Positions 1 to 7,220 are shown, numbered from the stretch's first letter. The stretch: DNA of 9,620 nt from Methanobacteriota archaeon (GCA_023436175.1 JAEZKE010000117.1:1-9620); one strand, 5' to 3'. The notes: generated from the sequence alone by a model not told the origin. Numbers and translations are program-made.

Positions 1-825
1 ATGATTGGAGTGGCTGTAACAGGCGCAAGCGGAAGAATGGGTTCTAAGATAATTAGAACCATACTTGAACAGGATGATATGAAAGTTGTAGCAGCAATAG
101 AAGCACCAAATACTCCTTTTGAGGGAAAGGATGTAGGTGAAGTAATTGGCGTGGGAACCCTTGGTGTTCCAGTAAATGGCGCTGAAAAACTTGCTGAAGT
201 TCTAACTGAAAAGAAGCCAGATGTGCTTGTTGATTTTACTATAGCAAATGCAGCCGTGGGCACAATCAAAACTTCTGCAGAGTGTGGTGTTAATGTAGTT
301 GTAGGTACAACTGGATTTTCTGACACGCAAATGGAAGAAATGAAAAGTGCTATAGAAAAAAATAAAGTAAAGGCGGTTATTGCTCCAAATATGGCAGTAG
401 GTGTAAATGTATTCTTTAAAATCATCGAAGACCTTGCCAAGATCTTAAAGGATGATTATGATATTGAGATAATAGAAGCTCACCACAAACATAAGGCTGA
501 TGCACCATCTGGAACGGCAGTTAAAGCTTATGAAGTCCTGGCAGAGGCACTTGGAAGAGATAAGAATGAATGTGGCGTTTATGGCAGGCAAGGGATGGTA
601 GGCGCGCGGACTCCTGAAGAGATTGGAGTGCATGCTGTCCGTGGTGGAGATATCGTTGGAGATCACACTGTACTTTTTGCAGGTGAAGGGGAACGAATTG
701 AAATAGTCCATAGAGCACACAGCAGACAGGCATTTGTATCTGGAGTAATTAAAGCAGTGAAATATGTTGTTGGCGCGCCTGAAGGAAAAATAAGTGATAT
801 GGGAGATGTTCTCGGTATAAAATAA
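1..825 (+). CDS. dapB: 4-hydroxy-tetrahydrodipicolinate reductase
   Basis: Cytoplasmic NAD(P)H-dependent reductase of the diaminopimelate/lysine branch of aspartate metabolism; it reduces the DapA product to tetrahydrodipicolinate. The 274-residue length is normal for the family. Seen directly: the N-terminal Rossmann motif GASGRMG (8-14), VGTTG (101-105), the APNMAVGVN segment (128-136), and the signature EAHHKHKADAPSGTA (159-173) containing the catalytic His pair and Lys followed by the substrate-binding PSGT. RGGDIVGDHTV (214-224) is also typical. The frame starts at the first base of the window, and MIGVAVTGASG is where DapB proteins usually begin, so the gene is probably complete, but its ribosome site lies outside. 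It ends 47 bases before the PLD/OB gene with no clear terminator between, so the two may be co-transcribed. Family assignment is very secure. Confidence 0.97.
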   Translation: MIGVAVTGASGRMGSKIIRTILEQDDMKVVAAIEAPNTPFEGKDVGEVIGVGTLGVPVNGAEKLAEVLTEKKPDVLVDFTIANAAVGTIKTSAECGVNVVVGTTGFSDTQMEEMKSAIEKNKVKAVIAPNMAVGVNVFFKIIEDLAKILKDDYDIEIIEAHHKHKADAPSGTAVKAYEVLAEALGRDKNECGVYGRQGMVGARTPEEIGVHAVRGGDIVGDHTVLFAGEGERIEIVHRAHSRQAFVSGVIKAVKYVVGAPEGKISDMGDVLGIK

Positions 826-863
826 AAAATTAGATTGCTTATTTTAATTTAAATATTTTTATA

Positions 864-868
864 GGGGG
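864..868 (+). promoter_or_regulatory. Shine-Dalgarno site of the PLD/OB gene
   Basis: GGGGG ends four bases before the ATG at 873. It supports that start and independent translation of the gene after dapB. Confidence 0.7.
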
Positions 869-872
869 ATAT

Positions 873-2030
873 ATGCTTTTTAAGAAACGTGAACCAGTAA
901 CTGAGTTTGTTCCAACTTTCCTAAAGGAAGACAGGTCTGCTTTAAGAAAGATTCATGAAATGATAAGTGGTGCACAAAATCACATTTATATAGTATATCC
1001 ATGGATCACGCTTGGTGAGGAATTCATTATTCCTTTTGAGAATGCTTTATCTAATAATAGGGACATAGAAGTATATCTTATCACTAAACTGGAAAAAGAG
1101 GATGTATTTCGAAGATTACATCAGTTAGATGATGTTGAAAAATGGAAAAGTATTTTTGGTGACAATATATCTATAAAATACAACAATAACATTCATGCAA
1201 AGATGATAATTGTTGATGACACTGAAATGATCGCCGGATCTTCAAATCTTACTGGAAGTGGCCTTGGATCATCTAGAGATTATGAAGGAAAGCCTCAAAT
1301 TGAGGCAAATATTTATACAAACGATCGTAAAGCAGTAGAAAGCGGAGTAGGCTTTTTTGTTAGATTATGGAGTCATAATACTTCAAAAAAATACGTTGAT
1401 AATGAATATGTGTTGTCCTGTAAATCTTATCATCTATCTGGAATATACCAAAGATACAGGAAGGACTTTGATAAAATAGTAAATCAGGAAAAGATGCGGA
1501 TAAAAGATGATAGAACTGTAAAATTTAAAGGTATATTGGGTTATCTAAGTGATAAAAAGGCATATATTTTAGGAAAAACAAGAAAGGATATTGCAGTGAA
1601 ATTTTTAAGGGACAGTGAAAGTTTAAGTTCATTTAAAATTGGGGAAGAAGTGGAAATTTCAGGTAAACTTAGTAAAATAGAAGGACATGCTGAGTTTACA
1701 ATAAAAGAATTTTCAAAGGGTATCAGTGAGATTAATATAAATAACTTGAGATTAGGATTAAGCAAAATTAAGATAATAGGGGAAGTTATAAACATTGAAG
1801 AAGTAATTGAAATGGAAACCAGGTATGGCAGTAAAGTATTAACATTGGTTAAAATTAAAGATGATACCGGTGATGTCATTTTAGAGCTTTGGGATAATAT
1901 AATTCCAAGTGAAAAAATTAAAGGCGGTATCAAGTTAGAAATAACAAATGGCTATACAAAAGTTCATGAAGGCGAGTTGCGATTAGGACTTCAAAAGCAG
2001 GACGGAAAAATAAAGTTATTAAGCGCATAA
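873..2030 (+). CDS. Phospholipase-D-fold protein with C-terminal OB-fold domains
   Basis: A 385-residue cytoplasmic protein with no signal peptide. Residues about 15-165 form a PLD-like domain with one complete HKD motif: H108, K110, D115, then G122-S-S-N125, matching HxK(x)4D(x)6GSxN. Only one HKD copy is seen, as in PLD-type nucleases that build the active site in a dimer. Residues about 214-290 look like one OB-fold. Residues about 297-375 look like a second, RPA-like OB-fold: it has GEVINIEEV, then KIKDDTGDVILELW at about 328-341, the D-x-TG-x-I-x-L-x-(L)W pattern of archaeal single-strand-binding proteins. A nuclease or phosphodiesterase acting on single-stranded DNA or RNA is the best inference; the substrate is unknown. 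It sits between two lysine-pathway genes but has no evident link to lysine synthesis. A lipid-active PLD is less likely given the OB domains and lack of membrane segments. Confidence 0.82.
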   Translation: MLFKKREPVTEFVPTFLKEDRSALRKIHEMISGAQNHIYIVYPWITLGEEFIIPFENALSNNRDIEVYLITKLEKEDVFRRLHQLDDVEKWKSIFGDNISIKYNNNIHAKMIIVDDTEMIAGSSNLTGSGLGSSRDYEGKPQIEANIYTNDRKAVESGVGFFVRLWSHNTSKKYVDNEYVLSCKSYHLSGIYQRYRKDFDKIVNQEKMRIKDDRTVKFKGILGYLSDKKAYILGKTRKDIAVKFLRDSESLSSFKIGEEVEISGKLSKIEGHAEFTIKEFSKGISEININNLRLGLSKIKIIGEVINIEEVIEMETRYGSKVLTLVKIKDDTGDVILELWDNIIPSEKIKGGIKLEITNGYTKVHEGELRLGLQKQDGKIKLLSA

Positions 2031-2141
2031 ATTTATAGTAAATAACATAAATTATTAGATGTATTAGTAAATTAAAGATAAACATGACATAAATAAAATG
2101 GAGGGTTATTTACTACGACATTTTATTGTAAATTTATTATT

Positions 2142-2148
2142 AGGTGAT
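2142..2148 (+). promoter_or_regulatory. Shine-Dalgarno site fixing the asd start
   Basis: AGGTGAT matches the archaeal anti-Shine-Dalgarno complement without mismatch and lies three bases before the ATG at 2152. The in-frame ATG at 2098 has no comparable site and would add 18 residues ahead of the Rossmann fold. Confidence 0.8.
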
Positions 2149-2151
2149 TAT

Positions 2152-3195
2152 ATGGTAAACGTAGGTATTCTCGGAGCAACTGGAATGGTTGGGCAGAGAT
2201 TTATCGAACTTCTGGCAGATCATCCAAAGTTTGAAATCACTGCTCTTACAGCATCTGCAAGATCAGCAGGAAAAAGATATGAAGACGCTGCAACATGGTA
2301 TCTTGACAGCAAGATACCTGAAAGTGTTAAAGATATAACTGTAGTGGATACAGACCCTAAAGAAACTAAAGATGTTGATATTCTATTTTCTGCACTTCCA
2401 GCAGATACTGCAGCGATTGTAGAGCCAAAATTTGCCAAATCATGTATCGTAGCATCAAATGCAAGTGCTATGAGGATGAAACCAGATATTCCTCTTGTAA
2501 TCCCTGAGGTTAATCCAGAACATTTGGATATGGTAGAAAATCAACAAAAAAATAGGGGATGGGATGGTTTCATTGTAACAAATCCTAATTGTTCAACTAT
2601 AGCTTTAACTCTCACTTTAAAACCACTTTATGACCAGTATAACATAAAACGGGTCTATGTTTCAACCATGCAGGCCGTTTCTGGAGCTGGTTATAATGGT
2701 GTTCCTTCCATGGCAATAGTTGATAATCTTGTGCCGTTTATCGGCGGTGAAGAAGAAAAAATGGAATCTGAAACACTCCATTTACTGGGCGAATTTGATG
2801 GAGAATCAGTAACTCCTGCACCATTTGGATTGAGTGCTTCATGTCACAGGGTAGCTGTTGTTGATGGGCATACAGAAGCTGTTTTCATCGAAATGGAAGA
2901 CGATTTAGAAGTGGAAGATATGAAAAAATCAATGAATAACTTTAAAGGCCTTCCACAAAAACTGGATCTCCATTCTGCACCTAAAAATCCGGTTGTAATT
3001 AGGGAAGAGGAAAACAGGCCTCAGCCAAGAATGGACCGGAATGCAGAAAATGGTATGGCTGTTACAGTTGGAAGGATACGAAAAGATGCAGCATTTGATA
3101 ACAGTTTTAGATATGTATTAGTTGGGCATAACACTATAAGGGGTGCCGCTGGTGCTTCTATTTTGAATGCAGAACTTATTTCTGAGATAATGTGA
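2152..3195 (+). CDS. asd: Aspartate-semialdehyde dehydrogenase
   Basis: Reduces aspartyl phosphate to aspartate semialdehyde with NADPH, the branch point feeding lysine, threonine and methionine synthesis; cytoplasmic. The protein is 347 residues from the chosen start. Seen directly: the N-terminal nucleotide-binding motif GATGMVG (8-14), the active-site TNPNCST with catalytic Cys147, Gln174 in the MQAVSGAGYNG segment, and Arg233 and His240 spaced as in the family's substrate-binding Arg and catalytic His. The sequence is of the archaeal/fungal type. An in-frame ATG at 2098 exists, but 2152 is preferred because of the perfect AGGTGAT ribosome site and because family members begin just before the GATGMVG motif. 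The 121-base gap from the PLD/OB gene contains TTTATAG-like sequence just after 2030, so asd could have its own promoter. A T-rich stretch follows the stop codon. Confidence 0.96.
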   Translation: MVNVGILGATGMVGQRFIELLADHPKFEITALTASARSAGKRYEDAATWYLDSKIPESVKDITVVDTDPKETKDVDILFSALPADTAAIVEPKFAKSCIVASNASAMRMKPDIPLVIPEVNPEHLDMVENQQKNRGWDGFIVTNPNCSTIALTLTLKPLYDQYNIKRVYVSTMQAVSGAGYNGVPSMAIVDNLVPFIGGEEEKMESETLHLLGEFDGESVTPAPFGLSASCHRVAVVDGHTEAVFIEMEDDLEVEDMKKSMNNFKGLPQKLDLHSAPKNPVVIREEENRPQPRMDRNAENGMAVTVGRIRKDAAFDNSFRYVLVGHNTIRGAAGASILNAELISEIM

Positions 3196-3242
3196 TTTTT
3201 TACATTATTTTGTTTTTAATTTTTAAAAATACCTCTTTTTTA
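3196..3242 (+). terminator. T-rich terminator after asd
   Basis: Several T-runs (from 3196, near 3212-3217, and 3235-3241) directly follow the asd stop with no strong stem, as is usual for archaeal intrinsic termination. It separates the metabolic block from the surface-protein block. Confidence 0.55.
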
Positions 3243-3548
3243 AGTATAACTAATTGTTTATTTTTGAATAACTTTTTTTGAACATAATAACTCATTTTAG
3301 GTAAATTTATATACAGCTATCTTCTAATATGGGGTTATAATCACAATAATTAGATATATGTTTATAAAACGAAACTAATAATTACAAAATAAATTCATGG
3401 GAATTACATAATTCTCAAAGATTAAATTTCAAAAGTGATACCAGTACTACTTCTGACATTAAATTGACATAATTAGATTAAATATAATAATAAAATAGAA
3501 CTATATTAAATATTATTAATTATAATACTCTCAGGAAGGCATGATTTG
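3243..3548 (+). promoter_or_regulatory. AT-rich spacer with TATA-like box upstream of P1
   Basis: No gene is visible. TTTATATA at 3306-3313, preceded by purine-rich GTAAA, is the best TATA/BRE candidate and would give a leader over 200 bases. TTTATAAAAC at 3361-3370 is a second candidate. AGGAAGG at 3533-3539 is the ribosome site of P1. At 3434-3451 there is only a weak imperfect dyad, and no clean GTGA-N6-TCAC site like those upstream of P2, P3 and P4. Confidence 0.45.
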
Positions 3549-4172
3549 ATGAAAATACATCATGTAATGAAACTATTAGTTGTCATCGGAATTATTTTTT
3601 CATTATTAAATCCTGCTTTTGCGGATAATATTGGTGTTTCTGTTACTAATTCCACTATGAACTTTGGAAATGTTTATACTGGTGTAACTACTAGTATTTC
3701 GAGTACCATTACAGTAACAGGAAATACTAATGTGGACTTCTATGTTCGGGCTAACGGTAATTTGACTGACTCATCTGGAGATATTATTCTAGATGATCCT
3801 AATTTTCAGATCCGAATCAAATCTGCCTTAAATGATTCGGGATATGTTGTGTTAAGTGGTATAGATCGGAAAATAATAAGTAGCTGGCCTAAACCAAACC
3901 CTGGTGGTGGAGATATTGCTACTGAAACTTATAGGCTTACTGTGCCTCCTACTACTCCTCCAGGTATATATATCACGACTGTAACGCTTACAGTAGTAAC
4001 AGCGGGAACTAGCCTGAATAGTGTATCACCTATCCAGATGAATGGTGTAACTATGTATTCTATAAATAATACAGTAAATACTTCATCTGATGATACTGTG
4101 AATTTAAGTACAATAGGAAACGCTTCTAATATAACATATACTTTATTAACGCTGTTAGAACACTATTCATGA
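3549..4172 (+). CDS. Secreted beta-sandwich protein P1, sequon-rich tail
   Basis: Function not recognised. The 207-residue product starts with a Sec signal peptide (KIHHVMK, then a hydrophobic core about 9-20, probable cleavage AFA before D26), so it should act outside the cell. Residues about 28-152 look like one Ig-like beta-sandwich. Residues 65-81 share an ungapped pattern with P2 (residues 105-121): aromatic-V-x-A-x-G-N, five residues, G-acid-I-x-L. The domain ends PGIYITTVTLTV (138-149), the position where P2-P4 have G-x-Y-x(5)-Y-T-A, but with Leu-Thr-Val instead of Tyr-Thr-Ala. A tail (about 153-207) absent from the paralogs holds five N-glycosylation sequons between N173 and N194. The ATG at 3549 is chosen for its AGGAAGG site nine bases upstream; TTG at 3546 is in frame. 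Monocistronic by its flanking spacers. Confidence 0.75.
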   Translation: MKIHHVMKLLVVIGIIFSLLNPAFADNIGVSVTNSTMNFGNVYTGVTTSISSTITVTGNTNVDFYVRANGNLTDSSGDIILDDPNFQIRIKSALNDSGYVVLSGIDRKIISSWPKPNPGGGDIATETYRLTVPPTTPPGIYITTVTLTVVTAGTSLNSVSPIQMNGVTMYSINNTVNTSSDDTVNLSTIGNASNITYTLLTLLEHYS

Positions 4173-4192
4173 ATTAATTTTTCATTTTATTT
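4173..4192 (+). terminator. T-rich terminator after P1
   Basis: T-runs following the stop codon (AATTTTTCATTTTATTT) suggest archaeal intrinsic termination. Confidence 0.4.
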
Positions 4193-4303
4193 AAAAAATA
4201 GCTCTTTATAATCTATATATTTATATTAAATACATTAATAACTCTCTTTTTAAAGTATTACTTGGTTATGTTGGTAATATGATTACCTTCAGATTTAAGA
4301 TAA

Positions 4304-4317
4304 GTTTATATTATATA
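4304..4317 (+). promoter_or_regulatory. TATA-like box of P2
   Basis: GTTTATATTATATA is a good archaeal TATA-like element. A start about 25 bases downstream would give a leader of roughly 130 bases carrying the dyads at 4379-4435. The rest of the spacer 4193-4469 holds no visible gene. Confidence 0.5.
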
Positions 4318-4378
4318 TGTGCTTATTAAATTAATATCAGACTAAAATCACAGTGAATATACATTAATTTATTGAATA

Positions 4379-4394
4379 TGTGAATTTATTCACA
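4379..4394 (+). promoter_or_regulatory. Dyad operator candidate 1 upstream of P2
   Basis: TGTGAATTTATTCACA: seven-base arms TGTGAAT/ATTCACA around a two-base centre. Shares the GTGA-N6-TCAC form with sites upstream of P3 and P4. Confidence 0.6.
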
Positions 4395-4404
4395 ATATGT
4401 TGTG

Positions 4405-4418
4405 GTTACTATAGTAAC
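4405..4418 (+). promoter_or_regulatory. Perfect 14-bp palindrome upstream of P2
   Basis: GTTACTATAGTAAC reads identically on both strands. Its half-site (GTTAC) differs from the GTGA sites on either side of it, so it may be a weaker site for the same factor or a site for another. Confidence 0.55.
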
Positions 4419-4419
4419 A

Positions 4420-4435
4420 TGTGATATAAATCACA
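4420..4435 (+). promoter_or_regulatory. Dyad operator candidate 2 upstream of P2
   Basis: TGTGATATAAATCACA: six-base arms TGTGAT/ATCACA. It ends 34 bases before the P2 start codon. Confidence 0.6.
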
Positions 4436-4469
4436 AGAGTGATTTGAGAGTTTAAATGAGGGGAAGTTT

Positions 4470-5036
4470 GTGAGAGAAAGATACAATATACTTTTTGCGG
4501 CATTTGTTATAACTTTCATAATTGCAAGCATATTCTCTGTATATGCAGACAGTTCAAACCCTTCAAATTTGACTAATAGCAGTGAAAATTCAACTTATAG
4601 TACAAGTAAAACAAATATGGCAAGTAATGCTATAATTCAGCCTGATGCATTGTTTATAAGTGTTACTGTAACTCCATCTACTATTGATTTGGGAAATTTA
4701 GCTGCGGATGGTATTTCTAATTATTATTCTGAAGCAACTACTGTTGTTGTAGAAGGAGCAATTGGGACAAGAGTTAAACTTTTTGTTAACGCGGGTGGTA
4801 ATTTTAAAAGTGTTAATGGCGAGATTCCCCTGAGTAATTTTAGATATAGCTGCTATGATGCTGATCCTGTTAGATCTGAAACACAATTCAGTACTCAAAA
4901 TACATTAATAGATAACTTTTATTTTGATAATGTGCTTTATGATAGTAAAACGTATCATATGAACTATTTCTTTACAGTTCCAGTAGGTACTAATTATGGA
5001 ACTTATAGCACAAAAATAACATATACTGCCAAATAG
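4470..5036 (+). CDS. Secreted beta-sandwich protein P2 with Y-T-A end
   Basis: Function not recognised; 188 residues. A signal peptide (RERYN, hydrophobic core about 7-22, likely cleavage VYA before D27) predicts export. Residues 27-53 are a Ser/Thr/Asn-rich linker with sequons at N33, N36 and N40, likely glycosylated. Residues about 60-188 look like one beta-sandwich, opening with ISVTVTPSTIDLGNL and carrying F-V-x-A-x-G-N-x(5)-G-E-I-x-L (105-121) in ungapped register with P1. The C-terminus G177-T-Y179-x(5)-Y185-T-A187 matches the ends of P3 and P4. The start is GTG at 4470 with GAGGGG (4458-4463) six bases upstream; no in-frame ATG fits before the signal peptide. Three palindromes lie upstream, so expression is probably controlled. 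A wall- or surface-layer-associated role is inferred only from the export signals and domain type. Confidence 0.76.
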   Translation: MRERYNILFAAFVITFIIASIFSVYADSSNPSNLTNSSENSTYSTSKTNMASNAIIQPDALFISVTVTPSTIDLGNLAADGISNYYSEATTVVVEGAIGTRVKLFVNAGGNFKSVNGEIPLSNFRYSCYDADPVRSETQFSTQNTLIDNFYFDNVLYDSKTYHMNYFFTVPVGTNYGTYSTKITYTAK

Positions 5037-5070
5037 CACGAATTCATTAATATAGTTCTTTTCTATTAAT

Positions 5071-5148
5071 TTAGCATTTTAAATTAATTTTTTACAAACT
5101 ATTTTAGCATTTTTCTAATTTAAAAACACATTTTTCGTTAAATGCTAA
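5071..5148 (+). repeat. TTAGCATTT/AAATGCTAA inverted repeat with duplicated left arm
   Basis: TTAGCATTT occurs at 5071-5079 and again at 5104-5112; the exact reverse complement AAATGCTAA is at 5140-5148. Either left arm could pair with the single right arm, giving two exclusive 9-bp hairpins in the 3' region of the P2 transcript. It may be a termination or stability element. Confidence 0.45.
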
Positions 5149-5155
5149 GTATGTG

Positions 5156-5204
5156 AAATTAATTACTATTTGATAATTATTATTAATTAAAAATTAATTA
5201 CTAT
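5156..5204 (+). repeat. 14-bp direct repeat in the P2-P3 spacer
   Basis: AAATTAATTACTAT occurs at 5156-5169 and 5191-5204, 35 bases apart. In such AT-rich sequence it may be chance. The spacer 5037-5388 otherwise holds no visible gene. Confidence 0.3.
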
Positions 5205-5255
5205 GTCTTATTACTATATTTTAAGTCCATTCATACCCTGTTTCACAGAAATGGC

Positions 5256-5335
5256 ACATAATATTTATATATTATGAGAACAAAATCGTATTTTAGTTGA
5301 TATTCAGTTATATACTTGTGACAATTGTCACTAAT
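5256..5335 (+). promoter_or_regulatory. P3 promoter block with perfect palindrome
   Basis: Contains ACATAATATTTATA (5256-5269) with a TATA-like core at 5264-5273, then CAGTTATATA (5305-5314), which could itself be a TATA box, and the perfect 14-bp palindrome GTGACAATTGTCAC (5318-5331). The block aligns without gaps to 7221-7300 upstream of P4. If CAGTTATATA is the TATA box, the palindrome covers the stretch between it and the transcription start, a usual place for archaeal repressor binding. Confidence 0.65.
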
Positions 5336-5373
5336 AGGACACACCGATAACTAATAATTATATTAATATATTG

Positions 5374-5383
5374 AGGACGTGAT
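5374..5383 (+). promoter_or_regulatory. Shine-Dalgarno site of P3
   Basis: AGGACGTGAT matches the ideal AGGAGGTGAT at nine of ten positions, five bases before the ATG at 5389; it predicts strong translation. Confidence 0.7.
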
Positions 5384-5388
5384 TAATA

Positions 5389-5901
5389 ATGAATCAAAAA
5401 ATAGTGGGAATAATTCCTTTAATGGTTGCAATGATGTTTGTGGCAGTTTTTGCAGTAGGGGATAATCAAGCAGCAGCTGCAATAGGACCAGATTCCGCAG
5501 ACCAGACCGTTACAGTAAATGTTCAAAACAATATCGCATTAAGTGTTGATCCAACTTCTGTTACAATGGAGAACACTGCAGGTACAAATCCTACAGCTGG
5601 TGAAAAAGCTTACAGTGGTGCTGGTGAAGGTGATGATAATATTGGATTAACTAATGATGGAAACGTGCCAATAAAAGTAAGCGTAAAATCTGTTAGTGAT
5701 GCAGCACCATTTACGACAGCAGCTTTCACCGTTAAAACATCTTCAGGGGATGTAGGTATAGATACTACAGGTAGTGCAATTATCGTTTCACACTTGTTGA
5801 AAGGAGATACAGCTAATACTCACCTAACATTAGATATACCAGCAACTTTAGATCCTGGAGTATATAGTAATACATTAACTTATACTGCTGTACTTGGCTA
5901 A
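5389..5901 (+). CDS. Secreted beta-sandwich protein P3 with Y-T-A end
   Basis: Function not recognised; 170 residues. A signal peptide (MNQK, hydrophobic core about 6-22, cleavage probably VFA after residue 22 or in the following Ala run) predicts export. It is a paralog of P4: the same MNQK start, AVFA at 19-22, TVTV-x-VQ, the IALSVDPTSV strand, a Thr-Asn-Pro and AYSG segment, and a GNVPIKV strand. The mature part (about 45-170) is one Ig-like beta-sandwich ending PGVYSNTLTYTA (156-167), the Y-x(5)-Y-T-A signature. Residue 25 is Asp where P4 has Cys, so P3 lacks the possible lipid anchor and should be released or wall-bound. A near-ideal ribosome site and a conserved promoter suggest high, regulated expression. 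A T-run follows the gene, so P5 probably has separate transcription. Confidence 0.77.
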   Translation: MNQKIVGIIPLMVAMMFVAVFAVGDNQAAAAIGPDSADQTVTVNVQNNIALSVDPTSVTMENTAGTNPTAGEKAYSGAGEGDDNIGLTNDGNVPIKVSVKSVSDAAPFTTAAFTVKTSSGDVGIDTTGSAIIVSHLLKGDTANTHLTLDIPATLDPGVYSNTLTYTAVLG

Positions 5902-5907
5902 AAACCA

Positions 5908-5930
5908 TTTTTTTTATTTTTTATTCTTTT
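5908..5930 (+). terminator. T-rich terminator after P3
   Basis: Eight T residues, then further T-runs, start six bases after the stop codon: a clear archaeal-type terminator between P3 and P5. Confidence 0.6.
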
Positions 5931-6000
5931 GAGAAATATTTAAATAATTTAAAATTATATCGTTTTTTAATAGGATCATAACCTTTCAAAATAATGATCT

Positions 6001-6005
6001 GGAGG
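6001..6005 (+). promoter_or_regulatory. Shine-Dalgarno site fixing the P5 start
   Basis: GGAGG lies six bases before the ATG at 6012. The upstream in-frame ATG at 5994 would place this site inside the gene. GATCAT (5974-5979) and ATGATC (5994-5999) form a 6-bp inverted repeat whose right arm touches the ribosome site. Confidence 0.75.
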
Positions 6006-6011
6006 TTTTTA

Positions 6012-6920
6012 ATGGTTTTTAGAAAAATAAAATGGTTTACATTTGTTGTTTTAATTATTATCTTATTATTTAGTTTAATGGGATCAGCTTATGGAGCAGG
6101 ACTTAGGGCGTCACCTGCAGAAATTAACTTTTCTAATATGGGTACATCTAGTACAGCTACGGGACATGTAACTGTTACAAATATTGGCAACACTCCTACG
6201 AATGTAACAGTTGTAAATAAAAGGTTATTAATGGATAGTATTCATCTACTTTATTCAGATGATGGGATTGCTACCTGGATAAATGTGGGTCTGAAAAATT
6301 TCACATTAGCACCTGGCGAGTCAAAAGTTGTTCCATTTACAATCACAACACCAGCTCAAATAAATTATTCTGACGCAGAAGGGGCCTTAGTTATAGAGGG
6401 AATTCCATTAGAGTCTCAAAATGCTAAAAATAGCTTTTCTTTAAAGCAAGCTATAGACCTTGTTATTCCTATAAATGTTGGTCTTCCAGGTCCAATAATT
6501 GAATCATTGCAACTAATAGAAAATAGTGCACCTACTGTCCTTCTTTCATACATGCCCGGTGATTTTACATATCAGTTATATAATAATGGGACTGTATATG
6601 CGAATATGACTGGAAATATAGAAATTAATGGTTTGTTTAGTAGTCAGAAAGTGCCAATACAGGGTATGGTTTACCCCGGAAATAATTACACTCTCCAAAC
6701 CAAATGGACACCGGGATTATTAGATTTTGGTCTCTATTCTGCAGATACAAAAATCAATTATGGAAGATTTCAGCAAGATAAACTTCTTCAAACCAATAAT
6801 ACAATTCTTGTGATCCCTGTGTGGTTGATAATATTATTGATATTAGCTGCAGCAGTCTGGATTATCAGGAAAAAAGGAATCGAATCTCCAGTTAAAATTA
6901 AGGTAGAAAGGAAAAAATAA
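6012..6920 (+). CDS. Membrane-anchored two-domain surface protein P5, WxL-interacting-protein-like
   Basis: A 302-residue exported protein with a topology like bacterial DUF916/DUF3324 (WxL-interacting) proteins, though this is inferred from layout and not a search. Order: signal peptide (MVFRKIK, core about 8-22, cleavage near AYGA 26-29); first beta-sandwich about 30-135 opening LRASPAEINFSNMG, with VTNIGNTPTNVTV (55-67) and a TLAPGESKVVPFTI strand (98-111); second domain about 140-258 with FTYQLYNNGTVYANMTG and YPGNNYTLQTKWTPGLLDFG, the usual N-G-T strand and P-G-(x)-W-x-x-x-x-x-F-G-x-Y edge; one transmembrane helix about 265-285; and a basic cytoplasmic tail RKKGIESPVKIKVERKK. Seven sequons are visible, for example N64, N96, N192 and N262. 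It sits between paralogs P3 and P4 and may hold such secreted partners at the membrane. The ATG at 6012 is chosen over 5994 for its ribosome site. Confidence 0.78.
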   Translation: MVFRKIKWFTFVVLIIILLFSLMGSAYGAGLRASPAEINFSNMGTSSTATGHVTVTNIGNTPTNVTVVNKRLLMDSIHLLYSDDGIATWINVGLKNFTLAPGESKVVPFTITTPAQINYSDAEGALVIEGIPLESQNAKNSFSLKQAIDLVIPINVGLPGPIIESLQLIENSAPTVLLSYMPGDFTYQLYNNGTVYANMTGNIEINGLFSSQKVPIQGMVYPGNNYTLQTKWTPGLLDFGLYSADTKINYGRFQQDKLLQTNNTILVIPVWLIILLILAAAVWIIRKKGIESPVKIKVERKK

Positions 6921-7220
6921 TTTAATTTTTCTTTCTCTATTTATTTTTAAATTGGAAAATAACCTCTAGACAACTTTTTTTAACTTTAAACTTTTTATAA
7001 TTGTATATTTCCTTAAAAAACTTAAATTTTTAATTCAATGTCTTTAAACTTCAGTATGCTTTAAATAAGCTCTAAATTATTTTTTGGTATTCATTACTTA
7101 TTTTAATATAGAATTCTTATTTAATTTAATACTAAAGAACTTCTTAAATAATAAAATACTGGTTGATATATTAATGCAGGTATATTTGAGGTATTTCCCT
7201 AATTTATTTCACAAAAAAAT
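6921..7220 (+). other. AT-rich spacer after P5, no gene seen
   Basis: The first part (6921-6948) has T-runs and is a likely terminator for P5. The rest is very AT-rich with no convincing reading frame, repeat array or RNA gene on either strand. Confidence 0.5.

Noticed and set aside
445..733. Open frames on the minus strand inside dapB
   Set aside because: They overlap a highly conserved enzyme, have no ribosome site and show no recognisable protein pattern; they are shadows of the dapB codon pattern.
1541..1933. 130-codon minus-strand frame inside the PLD/OB gene
   Set aside because: Its Leu/Ile/Ser-rich composition is what the complement of Lys/Glu/Asn-rich coding gives; no ribosome site or conserved motif supports it.
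3434..3451. Imperfect dyad AGTGATACCAGTACTACT upstream of P1 as a further operator
   Set aside because: Only 12 of 18 positions are symmetric and the right half does not read TCAC, so it is too weak to place with the P2-P4 sites.
4379..4435. Calling the TGTGA-N6-TCACA sites CRP binding sites
   Set aside because: The match in form is real, but a cAMP-CRP system is not expected in this lineage and no regulator gene of that type is in the window; only a generic operator call is justified.
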